From NCBI GenBank assembly GCA_963750715.1, contig CAVVRP010000016.1, positions 248,001 through 312,000 on the forward strand: a stretch of 64,000 bases of DNA, written 5' to 3'. Positions 26,511 to 35,064 of the stretch are shown in pieces. The notes beneath the pieces were generated by a model. It was not told the DNA's origin, made no database searches, and saw nothing but the letters and a program-made list of their open reading frames with translations. A program made the position numbers and the translations under genes. The stretch is from JAGVSR01 sp963750715 (lineage in GTDB: Bacteria; Pseudomonadota; Alphaproteobacteria; Rhizobiales; Hyphomicrobiaceae). Position 1 is the stretch's first letter, and each line of letters starts with the position of its first letter.

Positions 26511-27263
26511 ATGAGACAGGCGCTGGCCCGGTTGGCGACCGCCGCCGCTGTGATGGCGGCACTCGTCACGAGCGTCAATGCCAATTCCTACGAACTCGAC
26601 TCCGACCATACCGAGGTCCGCTTCACCTGGGACCATCTGGGAATGTCTCGCCAGGGCGGGCGGTTTCTCGACGTTAGGGGAACGGTCGAGATCAACGAAG
26701 CAGACCCGGCGGCGAGCACCATCAACGTTACAATTCCCCTCAAAGGCATCGCCACCGGGATCAGGCAACTCGATGATCACCTGCTCCGTTCGAAGGAGTA
26801 CTTCGAGGTCGACGCCCATCCCTACATCACCTTCAAGAGCACGCGTGTGACGATGACGGGCGAGCGGGTGGCCGAGGTCGTCGGCGACCTTTCGATCAAC
26901 GGCATCGTCAAGCCCGTCACGCTCGACGTGATCTGGAACTTCACTGGCGAGCATCCGCTGGCCAAGATCAACCCGACCTACGCCGGGGCATACTCATCTG
27001 GATTTTCGGCGACGACCCAGATCTTGCGCAGCGACTGGGGGCTGACCCGCTCGATCCCGTTCGTCTCCGATGAACTGAAGATAACCATCGAGACCGAGAT
27101 GCATCGGACGGCTGTGTCTCAGCCGGCGGCGGCGCAGGCCGTGCCGCCGGTCGATGGGTTTTCAAGCGGGACGTCGCCAAAGCCCGACACCCCGGACAAC
27201 TCGGCGGCTACGACGCTCGCCGTGCCGTCACCGGCCGGACTGCCCGACAGCGCCTCCCGCTAG
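26511..27263 (+). CDS. YceI family periplasmic protein
   Basis: The 250-residue protein has a signal peptide (about 1-24, ending SVNA) and a YceI lipocalin-like domain at about 25-205: YELDSDHTEVRFTWDHLG, INVTIPLKGIATG, HLLRSKEYFEVDAHPYITF and LSINGIVKPVTLDV. YceI proteins bind polyisoprenoid or similar lipophilic molecules in the periplasm. The last 45 residues are Pro/Ala/Ser-rich and outside the domain. The ATG at 26511 fits the signal peptide; one six codons earlier falls inside the tandem duplication. Confidence 0.9.
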   Translation: MRQALARLATAAAVMAALVTSVNANSYELDSDHTEVRFTWDHLGMSRQGGRFLDVRGTVEINEADPAASTINVTIPLKGIATGIRQLDDHLLRSKEYFEVDAHPYITFKSTRVTMTGERVAEVVGDLSINGIVKPVTLDVIWNFTGEHPLAKINPTYAGAYSSGFSATTQILRSDWGLTRSIPFVSDELKITIETEMHRTAVSQPAAAQAVPPVDGFSSGTSPKPDTPDNSAATTLAVPSPAGLPDSASR

Positions 27264-27380
27264 ACCGGTACGCCAGCACTGGCCACCCGCGAAGACTTGG
27301 CCTATAAGCCCCCGAAAAATGCTAATCTGTTCGCCGAGCGGGTAGCGTACCCGTTCTGGCGCCAAGGAGAGCTTATTAAC

Positions 27381-28769
27381 ATGGCGACCACTTGGACCCC
27401 TGAGAGCTGGCGGTCGAAGCCGATCGTGCAGGTTCCTGATTACCCGGATGCGAAGGCCCTCGCTGACGTCGAGGCGCGTTTGGCGACGTTCCCGCCGCTA
27501 GTTTTTGCGGGCGAGGCACGGCAGCTCAAGAAGGCGCTCGCCGACGTGGCGGCCGGTAACGGCTTCGTACTGCAGGGCGGCGACTGCGCCGAAAGCTTCG
27601 CTGAACATCGCGCCGACAACATCCGTGATTTCTTCCGCGTCTTCCTCCAGATGGCGATCGTGCTGACGTACGCCGGCGGCACGCCGGTGGTGAAGGTCGG
27701 CCGCATTGCCGGGCAGTTCGCCAAACCGCGTTCCGCGTCAATGGAAAAGAAGGGCGACGTTGAGCTGCCGAGCTATCGCGGCGATATCATCAATGGTCCC
27801 GAGTTCACGCCGGAAGCGCGCATCCCCGATCCCAATCGCCAGATCGAGGCATACCGCCAATCGGCCGCGACCTTGAACCTCATCCGCGCCTTCGCCACCG
27901 GCGGCTACGCGGACCTCGAGCGCGTGCACCAGTGGAACATGGGCTTCGTCAAGGACTCGCCCCAGGGGCATCGATATCAGGAGCTTGCGGATCGCATCGC
28001 TGAAACGCTTGGCTTTATGCGCGCCTGCGGCATCACCAGCGAGAACACGCCGCAGCTGCGCACCACGAGTTTCTACACGAGCCATGAAGCGCTGCTGCTC
28101 GGCTACGAGCAGGCGTTGACGCGGCTCGATTCGACGTCGGGCGACTGGTACGCCACCTCGGGTCACCTGATCTGGATCGGCGATCGCACGCGCCAGCCCG
28201 ATCACGCGCACATCGAGTACTTCCGCGGCATCAAGAATCCGATCGGGCTGAAGTGCGGACCCTCGCTCGAGCCGGATGGCCTGCTGCGCCTGATCGATGC
28301 GCTGAACCCGAAGAACGAGCCGGGCCGCCTGACGCTGATCTGCCGCTTCGGTCACGACAAGGCGGCGGCTCATTTGCCCAAGCTCATCCGCGCCGTCGAG
28401 AAGGCCGGCAAGTCGGTCGTGTGGTCGTGCGATCCCATGCACGGCAACACGATCTCTGCCGCCACCGGCTACAAGACGCGCCCCTTCGATCGCATCCTGC
28501 GCGAGGTCGAGGTGTTCTTCGACGTCCACCGCGCCGAGGGCACGCACGCAGGCGGCGTCCATGTCGAGATGACGGGGCAGAACGTCACCGAGTGCACGGG
28601 CGGGGCCACGGCCATCAGCGAGACGGACCTCTCCGACCGCTACCACACGCACTGCGATCCGCGTCTCAACGCGGATCAGGCGCTGGAGCTGGCGTTCCTG
28701 ATCGCCGAGCGCATGAAACTGGAACGCGAGAGCCGGGGCGTCACCGCGCCCGTAGCCGCAGCGGAGTGA
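27381..28769 (+). CDS. 3-deoxy-7-phosphoheptulonate synthase, class II
   Basis: The 462-residue protein is a class II (plant/Mycobacterium-type) DAHP synthase. Landmarks are LQGGDCAESF, RADNIRDFFRVFLQM, VGRIAGQFAKPRS, KCGPSLEPDG, SCDPMHGNT and GVHVEMTGQNVTECTGG. It joins phosphoenolpyruvate and erythrose 4-phosphate in the first step of the shikimate pathway. The start is the ATG at 27381 with AAGGAGA seven bases upstream. Upstream AT-richer sequence (27264-27380) could hold the promoter. Confidence 0.96.
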   Translation: MATTWTPESWRSKPIVQVPDYPDAKALADVEARLATFPPLVFAGEARQLKKALADVAAGNGFVLQGGDCAESFAEHRADNIRDFFRVFLQMAIVLTYAGGTPVVKVGRIAGQFAKPRSASMEKKGDVELPSYRGDIINGPEFTPEARIPDPNRQIEAYRQSAATLNLIRAFATGGYADLERVHQWNMGFVKDSPQGHRYQELADRIAETLGFMRACGITSENTPQLRTTSFYTSHEALLLGYEQALTRLDSTSGDWYATSGHLIWIGDRTRQPDHAHIEYFRGIKNPIGLKCGPSLEPDGLLRLIDALNPKNEPGRLTLICRFGHDKAAAHLPKLIRAVEKAGKSVVWSCDPMHGNTISAATGYKTRPFDRILREVEVFFDVHRAEGTHAGGVHVEMTGQNVTECTGGATAISETDLSDRYHTHCDPRLNADQALELAFLIAERMKLERESRGVTAPVAAAE

Positions 28770-28885
28770 AGCCAGCAACGCGTGGCCCGGCTGTTCGGCC
28801 AGGCCGCGCCTCGCTCACTGTGGGCTATAGGACCTCATAGAGAATGCCCGGACGCCGGCAATCGCAGACGGGCGCCGATTGCACT

Positions 28886-28899
28886 TTGATCAGTATCAA
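28886..28899 (+). promoter_or_regulatory. FNR/FixK-type box before the universal stress protein gene
   Basis: TTGATCAGTATCAA is a perfect match to the FNR/Anr/FixK consensus TTGAT-N4-ATCAA. Activation from -41.5 would put the transcript start near 28934, about 48 bases before the GTG start at 28982. A GAGAAT sequence at 28921-28926 sits where a -10 element would be. Confidence 0.75.
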
Positions 28900-28981
28900 T
28901 GTACGTTTCCTCAGACCGAGGAGAATGGCGCTCAAGAAGCGGCACATGGGCGCTTGGCCCGCCATCCAAGGGGAGACTAAA

Positions 28982-29395
28982 GTGATTAAGAAAATCCTAT
29001 GCGCCACGGATGGGGCACCCCACTCTGAACGAGCCGTCGAACTGGCCGCAGAGCTGGCCGCGACGACCAAGGCCGAACTCATCCTATGCACCGTCAACAT
29101 CATGCGTGGCGGCGGGCGCGCGCCTCTCCTGCCTATGCTTAACGATGACGAGGTGGAGAAGATCCTGAATTCGGCGGCGAGTATCGCCAAGAAGGCCGGC
29201 GTCAGTCCGACCCACAAAGTGGCTCTGTCGGCACGCGACGCGGCAGGCTCGATCGTCAACTATTGCGAGACCAACAGCTGCGACCACATTGTCACCGGAA
29301 CCGGCGACAAGCACGGCGTCCAGCGCCTCGTCCTGGGCTCGGTCGCCGCCGACGTCGTCAGCAAGGCGCATTGCCCAGTGACCGTCGCTCGCTGA
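28982..29395 (+). CDS. Universal stress protein, UspA family
   Basis: A single-domain Usp of 137 residues: IKKILCATDGAPHSERAVELA at the N-terminus and the ATP-binding C-terminal pattern GTGDKHGVQRLVLGSVAADVV followed by CPVTVAR. The G-2x-G-9x-G-S/T type motif is present, so ATP binding is likely. The GTG at 28982 has GGGGAGA upstream and gives the correct domain length; earlier ATGs would add residues outside the fold. The perfect FNR/FixK box 83 bases upstream suggests induction when oxygen is low, as known for Usp genes in other proteobacteria. Confidence 0.88.
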   Translation: MIKKILCATDGAPHSERAVELAAELAATTKAELILCTVNIMRGGGRAPLLPMLNDDEVEKILNSAASIAKKAGVSPTHKVALSARDAAGSIVNYCETNSCDHIVTGTGDKHGVQRLVLGSVAADVVSKAHCPVTVAR

Positions 29396-29416
29396 TTTGT
29401 TTTACGATTATGACTA

Positions 29417-29455
29417 GCATCCCGGCGAACCCATTATCGCGGTTCGCTGGGATGC
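29417..29455. repeat. Long inverted repeat between usp and nadE
   Basis: A 15-base stem (GCATCCCGGCGAACC at 29417-29431 with GGTTCGCTGGGATGC at 29441-29455, one G-T pair) encloses a nine-base loop. It lies 21 bases after the usp stop. No T-tract follows on the plus strand, so it may be an RNA-stabilising or Rho-assisted end rather than a standard terminator. Confidence 0.6.
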
Positions 29456-29502
29456 GCTATGTCGTATGGACCTTGCAGCACGAGGCCCGCTAAACTGCTC
29501 GG

Positions 29503-31180
29503 ATGGAACGCTCGGCCACCCGCCTCTCAATCGCCTTCGCGCAGCTCAATCCGATCGTCGGTGATCTCGACGGCAACTTCGCCAAGCTCGTCGCCGCGCG
29601 CGACGAGGCGGCGAGGCAAGGCGCCGATCTCGTCGTGTTTCCCGAACTGTTCGTCACCGGATACCCGCCCGAGGATCTGGTGCTGAAACCGGCGTTCCAG
29701 GACGCCGTGCGCGATCGGCTCACGGCGCTCGCGGCCGGCATGGGCGACGGCCCCGCGGTTCTCACCGGCACGATCTGGGTCGAGGACGGACACCTCTATA
29801 ACGCAGTTGCCCTTCTCGACGAGGGCGAGATCAAGGCCGTGCGTCTGAAAGTCGAGCTGCCGAACTACGGCGTATTCGACGAGCGCCGCGTCTTCACACC
29901 GGGGCCGCTTCCCGGTCCGGTCAGCTTCAAGGGCGTTCGGATCGGGGTGCCGATCTGCGAAGACATCTGGAAGGAGCAAGTGACGGAGTGCCTCGCCGAA
30001 TGCGGCGCGGAGATCCTGATTTCGCCCAACGGCTCGCCTTTCGATTGGCCAAAGCCCCACATGCGCATGAACGTCGCCGTGGCGCGCGTCACGGAAACCG
30101 GTCTGCCGCTCGCCTACCTCAATCAGCTCGGCGGCCAGGACGAATTGGTGTTCGATGGCGCATCGTTCATCCTCAATGCCGACCGCAGCCTCGCCGTGCA
30201 GTTGCCAGCGTGGAAAGAGGCAATCGTCGTCACGCGATGGTCGCGGACTGATCCCGGCTGGATGTGCGAGCCGGGTCCCGTCGCGAAGATCTCCGGCGGG
30301 GATGCCTCCGCCTATCAGGCTTGCGTCCTCGGCCTTCGCGACTACGTGACGAAAAACGGTTTTCCCGGCGTCGTGCTCGGACTGTCGGGCGGCGTCGAAT
30401 TCAGCACTCGTCGCAGCAATCGCGGTGGATGCGCTAGGCGCGGATCGTGTCCACTGCGTGATGCTGCCTTATCGCTATACCTCCAGCGACAGTCTCAAGG
30501 ACGCGCAGGCGTGCGCGGAGGCGCTGGGCGTGCGCTACGACATCTTGCCGATCGGTGAACCGGTGGACGCATTCGAGCGGTCGCTGAGCGAGATGTTCAA
30601 GGGCCGAAACTCCGACATAACGGAAGAGAACATCCAGAGCCGCGTGCGCGGCACGACTCTGATGGCGATGTCCAACAAGTTCGGCGCGATGCTACTGACC
30701 ACAGGCAACAAGAGCGAGATGTCGGTCGGCTACGCGACGCTTTACGGCGACATGAACGGCGGCTTCAATCCGATCAAGGATCTCTACAAGATGGAGGTCT
30801 ACCGCCTGTCGTGTTGGCGCAATGCCAACACGCCCGAGGGCGGCATGGGACCGGGCGGCATAGTCATACCCGAAAACATCCTAATAAAGGCGCCGTCGGC
30901 CGAACTGCGCCCCGGCCAGACCGACCAGGATAGCCTGCCGCCCTACGAGGTGCTGGACGATATACTCGCCTGTCTCGTTGAGCGGGAGATGCCGGTCGAG
31001 AAGATCATCGCGCGCGGCCACCTCGCCGAGACGGTGCGCAAGGTCGAGCGGCTGCTGTATCTGGCCGAATACAAGCGCCGGCAGGCGGCCCCCGGTGTCA
31101 AGGTTTCAGCAAGGAATTTCGGCCGCGACCGGCGCTATCCGATCACCAACCGGTTCCGCGAGAAGCCGCACGAGGCTTAG
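29503..31180 (+). pseudogene. nadE: Glutamine-dependent NAD+ synthetase, frameshifted in the PP-loop
   Basis: Two frames together give an otherwise normal NadE of about 560 residues. The N-terminal nitrilase-like glutaminase domain carries its triad: Glu in VVFPELFVTGYPPEDL, Lys in RLKVELPNYG and Cys in GVPICEDIW. The synthetase domain follows with MLPYRYTSSDSLKDA, GNKSEMSVGYATLYGD and KAPSAELRPGQTDQD. The break falls inside the ATP PP-loop: the frame reads SGGVEFSTRR, but removing one base from GAATTC at 30397-30402 restores SGGVDSALVAAIAVDAL. As written the protein ends early and lacks synthetase activity. NadE is normally essential, so a sequencing error is quite possible. Confidence 0.85.
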
Positions 31181-31293
31181 ATGCCCGGATCAACTGGGCG
31201 CGGGCCCGTCGATATCGAGCCGACGCACGCGGATGACCTTCGCTGCCCTTTGTCTGTTGCGCAAAGAGCCTCTGGCGATCCATAACCGACCCC

Positions 31294-32664
31294 ATGAAAC
31301 CGACCTTGAGATTTGCGCCGAGCCCGACCGGCCGCATTCACATCGGCAACGTCCGCACGGCCGTGCTGAATTATCTATACGCGATGAAGCACGGGGGCTC
31401 GTTTATCCTGCGCCTGGACGATACTGACCGTGTGCGCTCGACGGAGGAGTTCGCGCAGGGAATTCGCGACGATCTGGCCTGGCTTGGTTTCAAGTGGAAC
31501 CGGGAGGAGCGCCAGTCCGACAGAACGCAGCGATACACCGAGGCCGCTGAGCAGCTCGTCAAGGCTCACGAACTCTACCCCTGCTACGAGACCGAAGAAG
31601 AACTCGACCGGCGGCGCAAACGCCAACTGGCGCGCGGTCTGCCCCCGATCTACGACCGCGCGTCGCTCAGGATGACCATCGAGCAGCGTCTGGCTTTCGA
31701 AGCGGAGGGGCGCAAACCGCATTGGCGCTTCCGGCTCGCCAATACGTCACCGGAGAGCGGGCTCGAGCCGTTGCCGACGATCGTCTCGTGGAACGACCTC
31801 ATACGCGGCGATCAGACCGTGGACGCTGGATCGCTGTCGGATCCAGTTCTGGTCCGCGCCGACGGCACTTTCCTTTACACGTTCACGAGCGTCGTCGACG
31901 ACATCGACTTCGGCGTCACGCACATCATTCGCGGTGAGGATCACGTCACCAACACGGGCGTCCAAATCCAGATCATGGAAGCGCTCGGCGCCGTGCCACC
32001 GGCCTTCGCTCATCATAGTCTTCTCATTGGTGCCGACGGACTTGCCTTGTCGAAGCGGCTCGGCGCGCTGTCGGTGCAGAGCTTCCGCGACGCGGGGCTG
32101 GAGCCGATGGCCGTCGTCAGCCATGCAGCGCTGGTGGGGACGTCGGATGCCATCGAGCCGTACCGGCACATCGGGGATCTGGCGCAGAAGCTGGAGCTGT
32201 CGCGCATTTCGACGGCGCCCGGCCGCTTCGATGTCGAGGAATTGAACGGTCTCAACGCCAAGCTGTTGCATCACCTTCCCTTCGAAGATGTCGCCGGGCG
32301 GCTTGCCGTGCTGGGGGTCGGGGGCGGCCAGCCATTCTGGGAGGCCGTTCGCGGCAACCTGTTCGTACTCTCCGATGCACGCAAATGGTGGGACGTCGTG
32401 AACGGCGACCTGACGCCAGTCATCGAGGATGCGGCGTTCGCCAAATCGGCCGCCGATCTGCTTCCCGCGGAGCCTTGGGACGAGACGACATGGAGTGCGT
32501 GGACGAACGCCGTCAAGTCGGCAACCGGCGCCAAGGGCCGGGCGCTATTTCACCCGCTGCGCCTTGCCCTCACTGGACAGGAGAGCGGTCCGGAGTTGAA
32601 GGCGCTGCTACCGTTCCTCGGCCGCGACCGCGCGCTGGCTCGCCTTTCCGGCAAGCCCACCTGA
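31294..32664 (+). CDS. gltX: Glutamate-tRNA ligase
   Basis: A 456-residue class I synthetase with the HIGH-type signature PSPTGRIHIGNVRTA at residues 9-23, ILRLDDTD, YPCYETEEEL, and a KMSKS-type loop reading LALSKRLG near residue 250. It charges tRNA-Glu. It is the shorter, divergent type that alphaproteobacteria often carry as one of two GltX copies, so it could in part act on tRNA-Gln for later amidation. The ATG at 31294 begins directly at the conserved N-terminus. Confidence 0.93.
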   Translation: MKPTLRFAPSPTGRIHIGNVRTAVLNYLYAMKHGGSFILRLDDTDRVRSTEEFAQGIRDDLAWLGFKWNREERQSDRTQRYTEAAEQLVKAHELYPCYETEEELDRRRKRQLARGLPPIYDRASLRMTIEQRLAFEAEGRKPHWRFRLANTSPESGLEPLPTIVSWNDLIRGDQTVDAGSLSDPVLVRADGTFLYTFTSVVDDIDFGVTHIIRGEDHVTNTGVQIQIMEALGAVPPAFAHHSLLIGADGLALSKRLGALSVQSFRDAGLEPMAVVSHAALVGTSDAIEPYRHIGDLAQKLELSRISTAPGRFDVEELNGLNAKLLHHLPFEDVAGRLAVLGVGGGQPFWEAVRGNLFVLSDARKWWDVVNGDLTPVIEDAAFAKSAADLLPAEPWDETTWSAWTNAVKSATGAKGRALFHPLRLALTGQESGPELKALLPFLGRDRALARLSGKPT

Positions 32665-32676
32665 CCGGCTGCTGGC

Positions 32677-33441
32677 CTACCCGTGCGCCAGCCGGTACGC
32701 GCCCGGCGGAACCATGCCCTCGACGTAGGCAAGGTAAAGTGCATCGAGCTGGACCCAGAGCACGTCGCACTTGAACCGCACCGCATCCACGCATGCCTCT
32801 TGCAAGGCGCGTGTATGGGCATGCTGCTTGACGAATTCGAGAGCGAACGTCGCATCGCGCGGCGCCTGCGAGAGCCGCCGCTTGAAGTACGCCATGACGT
32901 CGTCGTTGACGAAGGGGTAGCCGGCAAGCATCCCGGCGATGCGCTCGCGGTGAATTGAAGGCGCAAACAGTTCCGTCAGCGACGACGCGGCCGCCACCAC
33001 GAGGGGCTGTTCGACGACAAAGCGGACATAAGCTTCGACGGCAAAGCGTGTCGCGGGTAAGGCGCCGTTCATGCTCATCACGTAATCCCGACCGAGGCCG
33101 AGGCAGTCGGTGAGCTTCAGCCAGCGCTCGATGCCACCCAGTTCTTCGGTGGGCGTGCCGTCATGATCGTGAATGCGATGAATCCATTCCCGTCTCAGAT
33201 CGCGGTCATGCACACGGCTCATGAACGCCGCGTCCTTGCGGGGGATGGCTTCCTGATAGCAGTAACGGTTCAACGCCCATGCCGCCACCTGGCCCTTGCT
33301 GAGCTTGCCACCATGGAGAAGCTTATGGAACGGGTGCAGATCGTGATAGCGCTCCGGTCCGACGGCGCGGATCTGTGTCTCGAATTCGGCCGGTGTCCAA
33401 GGTCCTTGGGTGGTTTCGAACTTCCTTACGAACTCATTCAT
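32677..33441 (-). CDS. pqqC: Pyrroloquinoline-quinone synthase PqqC
   Basis: The 254-residue protein closely follows PqqC, the cofactor-free oxidase of the last PQQ step. Matching blocks are RYHDLHPFHKLLHGGKLSKG, AWALNRYCYQEAIPRKDAA, RIHDHDG, GGIERWLKL, RFAVEAYVRFV, SSLTELFAPSIHRERI, RRLSQAPRDA and FKCDVLWVQLDALYLAYV. It ends there and lacks the fused PqqD domain of the Methylobacterium PqqCD protein. No other pqq gene is in this window, so it stands apart from pqqABDE. PQQ serves methanol and glucose dehydrogenases. An FNR-type box lies 77-90 bases upstream. Confidence 0.93.
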   Translation of the reverse strand: MNEFVRKFETTQGPWTPAEFETQIRAVGPERYHDLHPFHKLLHGGKLSKGQVAAWALNRYCYQEAIPRKDAAFMSRVHDRDLRREWIHRIHDHDGTPTEELGGIERWLKLTDCLGLGRDYVMSMNGALPATRFAVEAYVRFVVEQPLVVAAASSLTELFAPSIHRERIAGMLAGYPFVNDDVMAYFKRRLSQAPRDATFALEFVKQHAHTRALQEACVDAVRFKCDVLWVQLDALYLAYVEGMVPPGAYRLAHG

Positions 33442-33517
33442 TCGGCAAATGTCCTTTCCGCACGGGGCAAGGGATACGCCAGAGACGGTAAACTGGCGAT
33501 GGCGTGGCGGTTCGCGG

Positions 33518-33531
33518 TTGATCCAGGTCAA
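33518..33531 (-). promoter_or_regulatory. FNR/FixK-type box upstream of pqqC
   Basis: Read toward pqqC the sequence is TTGACCTGGATCAA, one mismatch from TTGAT-N4-ATCAA. Its centre is 83 bases from the ATG, so an activator at -41.5 would start transcription near 33483, leaving a 40-base leader. The geometry is very close to that of the usp box at 28886. Confidence 0.6.
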
Positions 33532-33602
33532 CCGCGCCATCACGTTCAATTCAAAGGTTTGTGTGAGGTCATCCGCAGAAGGATCGCAGGCAAGCCGAAG
33601 TG

Positions 33603-34751
33603 CTACTGCGGAAGCGCAGGCGCCGTTTCGGAAACCCAGCCGGATGCATCGCCGGCGGGCGCTTCAGCGCGCGGCGGTGGTGCCACGCTGATCGACTGCG
33701 CGGGAGCTCGGGGCCGAGGCGTAGTGGCGGACGGTGGCGCGCCGACGGATCCCGTTTGCTGGGGAATGGGGGTCTGCGGCGTGTACTCGACTTCCTTGCA
33801 CGAGCACCCCTGTACGTACTCCTTGCGATAGCGGAAGGCCGACTTCAGTGTCGTGTACTGCTCGTTGTTGCGGAAGCCGACCATCTGGTCCACGGCCCCG
33901 CCGGGGTTTTGATAATAGAACAGCTCGGTCGGTGCAGCGCACTTCGACTGGCACACTTCGGCGTCACGCTCGAAATGGTTCGGCAGCGTGGAGAAGCTGA
34001 CCGGGAAATAGTAGCCGTCGCACAGGCGGACGCATACGGTGCGGTAGGTCGCGTAGCCGAGATTGCCAAACGTGCCAACGCCGCCCGAGCCGCTGCTTTC
34101 TTCGTCCTGCCACAACGAAGAGAATGGGTTGGGTCCATCGCTGCGCCGCGCCTGCTGGGTATAGGCCGGGCCGCAGTTGTTACGCGCCAGTTCGCGGATG
34201 ATGTCGTCCTGGTAGGAATGCCCGCCGGAGGCCTGCATCTGCTGGCGCTGCGTCTCGAGGTCGGAGACGCGCCGCTTCAACTGTTCGACCTCGCGCGACA
34301 AGTCTACGCACTTGGGCGACCGCCGCAGGGTCTTCGAGAACAGAAAATAATCGTAGCAGTTCGACTTATCGAGTTGCGCACTCGACGTTCGATACTGCTG
34401 CTCGACCTGGCGCAGTTCGCTCTCGACCATCGGGACCAAGTCGCGCGACTGGTTGCCGCGCTGGCCTTCCTGGACCAGGCGCTGTTCGAGCTGCAGGCAA
34501 ATTGGATTGTCGGAGCGGGCCGCCGGCGCCGGCTGGACCGCGGGTGGGGGCGCTGGTTCCGGCGGTGGCCGCCAGGCGGGGGCTTCCTGAGGCGGCGGTT
34601 TGCGCGACGGTTCGTCCCACGGCCAGTTGAAACCTTGAGCGAGTACGGGCAGGGAAGCCGTCACGAATAGCGCCGTAGCCAGCGCGAGTACGCGGCCGAA
34701 CCCCGCGGCCGGTGCCGGCGGTCTTGCTCTTTTTTCTGGCGCTGTCGTCAT
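33603..34751 (-). CDS. DUF2865 secreted protein
   Basis: The 382-residue protein has an N-terminal hydrophobic signal (VLALATALFVTASLPVLAQG), a Pro-rich linker, a coiled-coil region at about 100-190 (LSREVEQLKRRVSDLETQRQQ), and the Cys-rich DUF2865 block at about 240-330: YRTVCVRLCDGYYFPVSFST, CQSKCAAPTELFYYQNPGG and FRYRKEYVQGCSCKE. The family is restricted to Hyphomicrobiales and has no known function; the paired cysteines suggest disulfides in the periplasm or at the surface. I used the ATG at 34749-34751, which gives a normal signal peptide. The tail is Pro/Ala-rich. Confidence 0.85.
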   Translation of the reverse strand: MTTAPEKRARPPAPAAGFGRVLALATALFVTASLPVLAQGFNWPWDEPSRKPPPQEAPAWRPPPEPAPPPAVQPAPAARSDNPICLQLEQRLVQEGQRGNQSRDLVPMVESELRQVEQQYRTSSAQLDKSNCYDYFLFSKTLRRSPKCVDLSREVEQLKRRVSDLETQRQQMQASGGHSYQDDIIRELARNNCGPAYTQQARRSDGPNPFSSLWQDEESSGSGGVGTFGNLGYATYRTVCVRLCDGYYFPVSFSTLPNHFERDAEVCQSKCAAPTELFYYQNPGGAVDQMVGFRNNEQYTTLKSAFRYRKEYVQGCSCKEVEYTPQTPIPQQTGSVGAPPSATTPRPRAPAQSISVAPPPRAEAPAGDASGWVSETAPALPQ

Positions 34752-34881
34752 TGCCTGGGCCGGCCGGGCTCCAATACGTGCTGTTGATCGATCCAAGTGC
34801 CTGATGGCAGAGCCACAATGGCATAGGCAGCTAATGCGGAGCAAATGCGGCGGCGGGCCGCCTGTGGGCAAGTCCATAGGC

Positions 34882-34910
34882 TTGACGGTCGCGGGTCCTG
34901 CCAGCATAAG
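34882..34910 (+). promoter_or_regulatory. Candidate sigma-70 promoter for cysS
   Basis: TTGACG at 34882-34887 and CATAAG at 34905-34910 are separated by 17 bases and point towards cysS. A start near 34917 would leave a leader of about 148 bases. The 313-base gap between the divergent DUF2865 and cysS genes holds no other recognisable gene. Confidence 0.4.
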
Positions 34911-35035
34911 AAGCCGCATGGAACGCGGAAAGCGCAAAGACGCCGTCAACCTTCGTTGCGGCATTGTCAGTCCGGACTAGTCGAAACGGCTGGCGCGCGG
35001 CCTTTTTCTGCCTGTTCCTTCAAGACAGACAAAAC

Positions 35036-35064
35036 GCCCCGCCAGCGGACCAGGGGCTATTTTT
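35036..35064 (+). promoter_or_regulatory. Hairpin and T-tract directly before the cysS start
   Basis: GCCCC at 35036-35040 pairs with GGGGC at 35053-35057, followed by TATTTTT up to the GTG at 35065. The 3' arm includes the AGGGG that is the likely ribosome-binding site, so folding could hide it or end transcription. No Cys-rich leader peptide is visible. Confidence 0.35.

Noticed and set aside
30397..30405. Programmed frameshift in nadE
   Set aside because: There is no slippery heptamer, no stimulating hairpin evident, and no precedent known to me; an insertion or read error is simpler.
35036..35064. T-box or S-box riboswitch before cysS
   Set aside because: The T-box consensus and specifier loop are absent, and T-boxes are rare in alphaproteobacteria.
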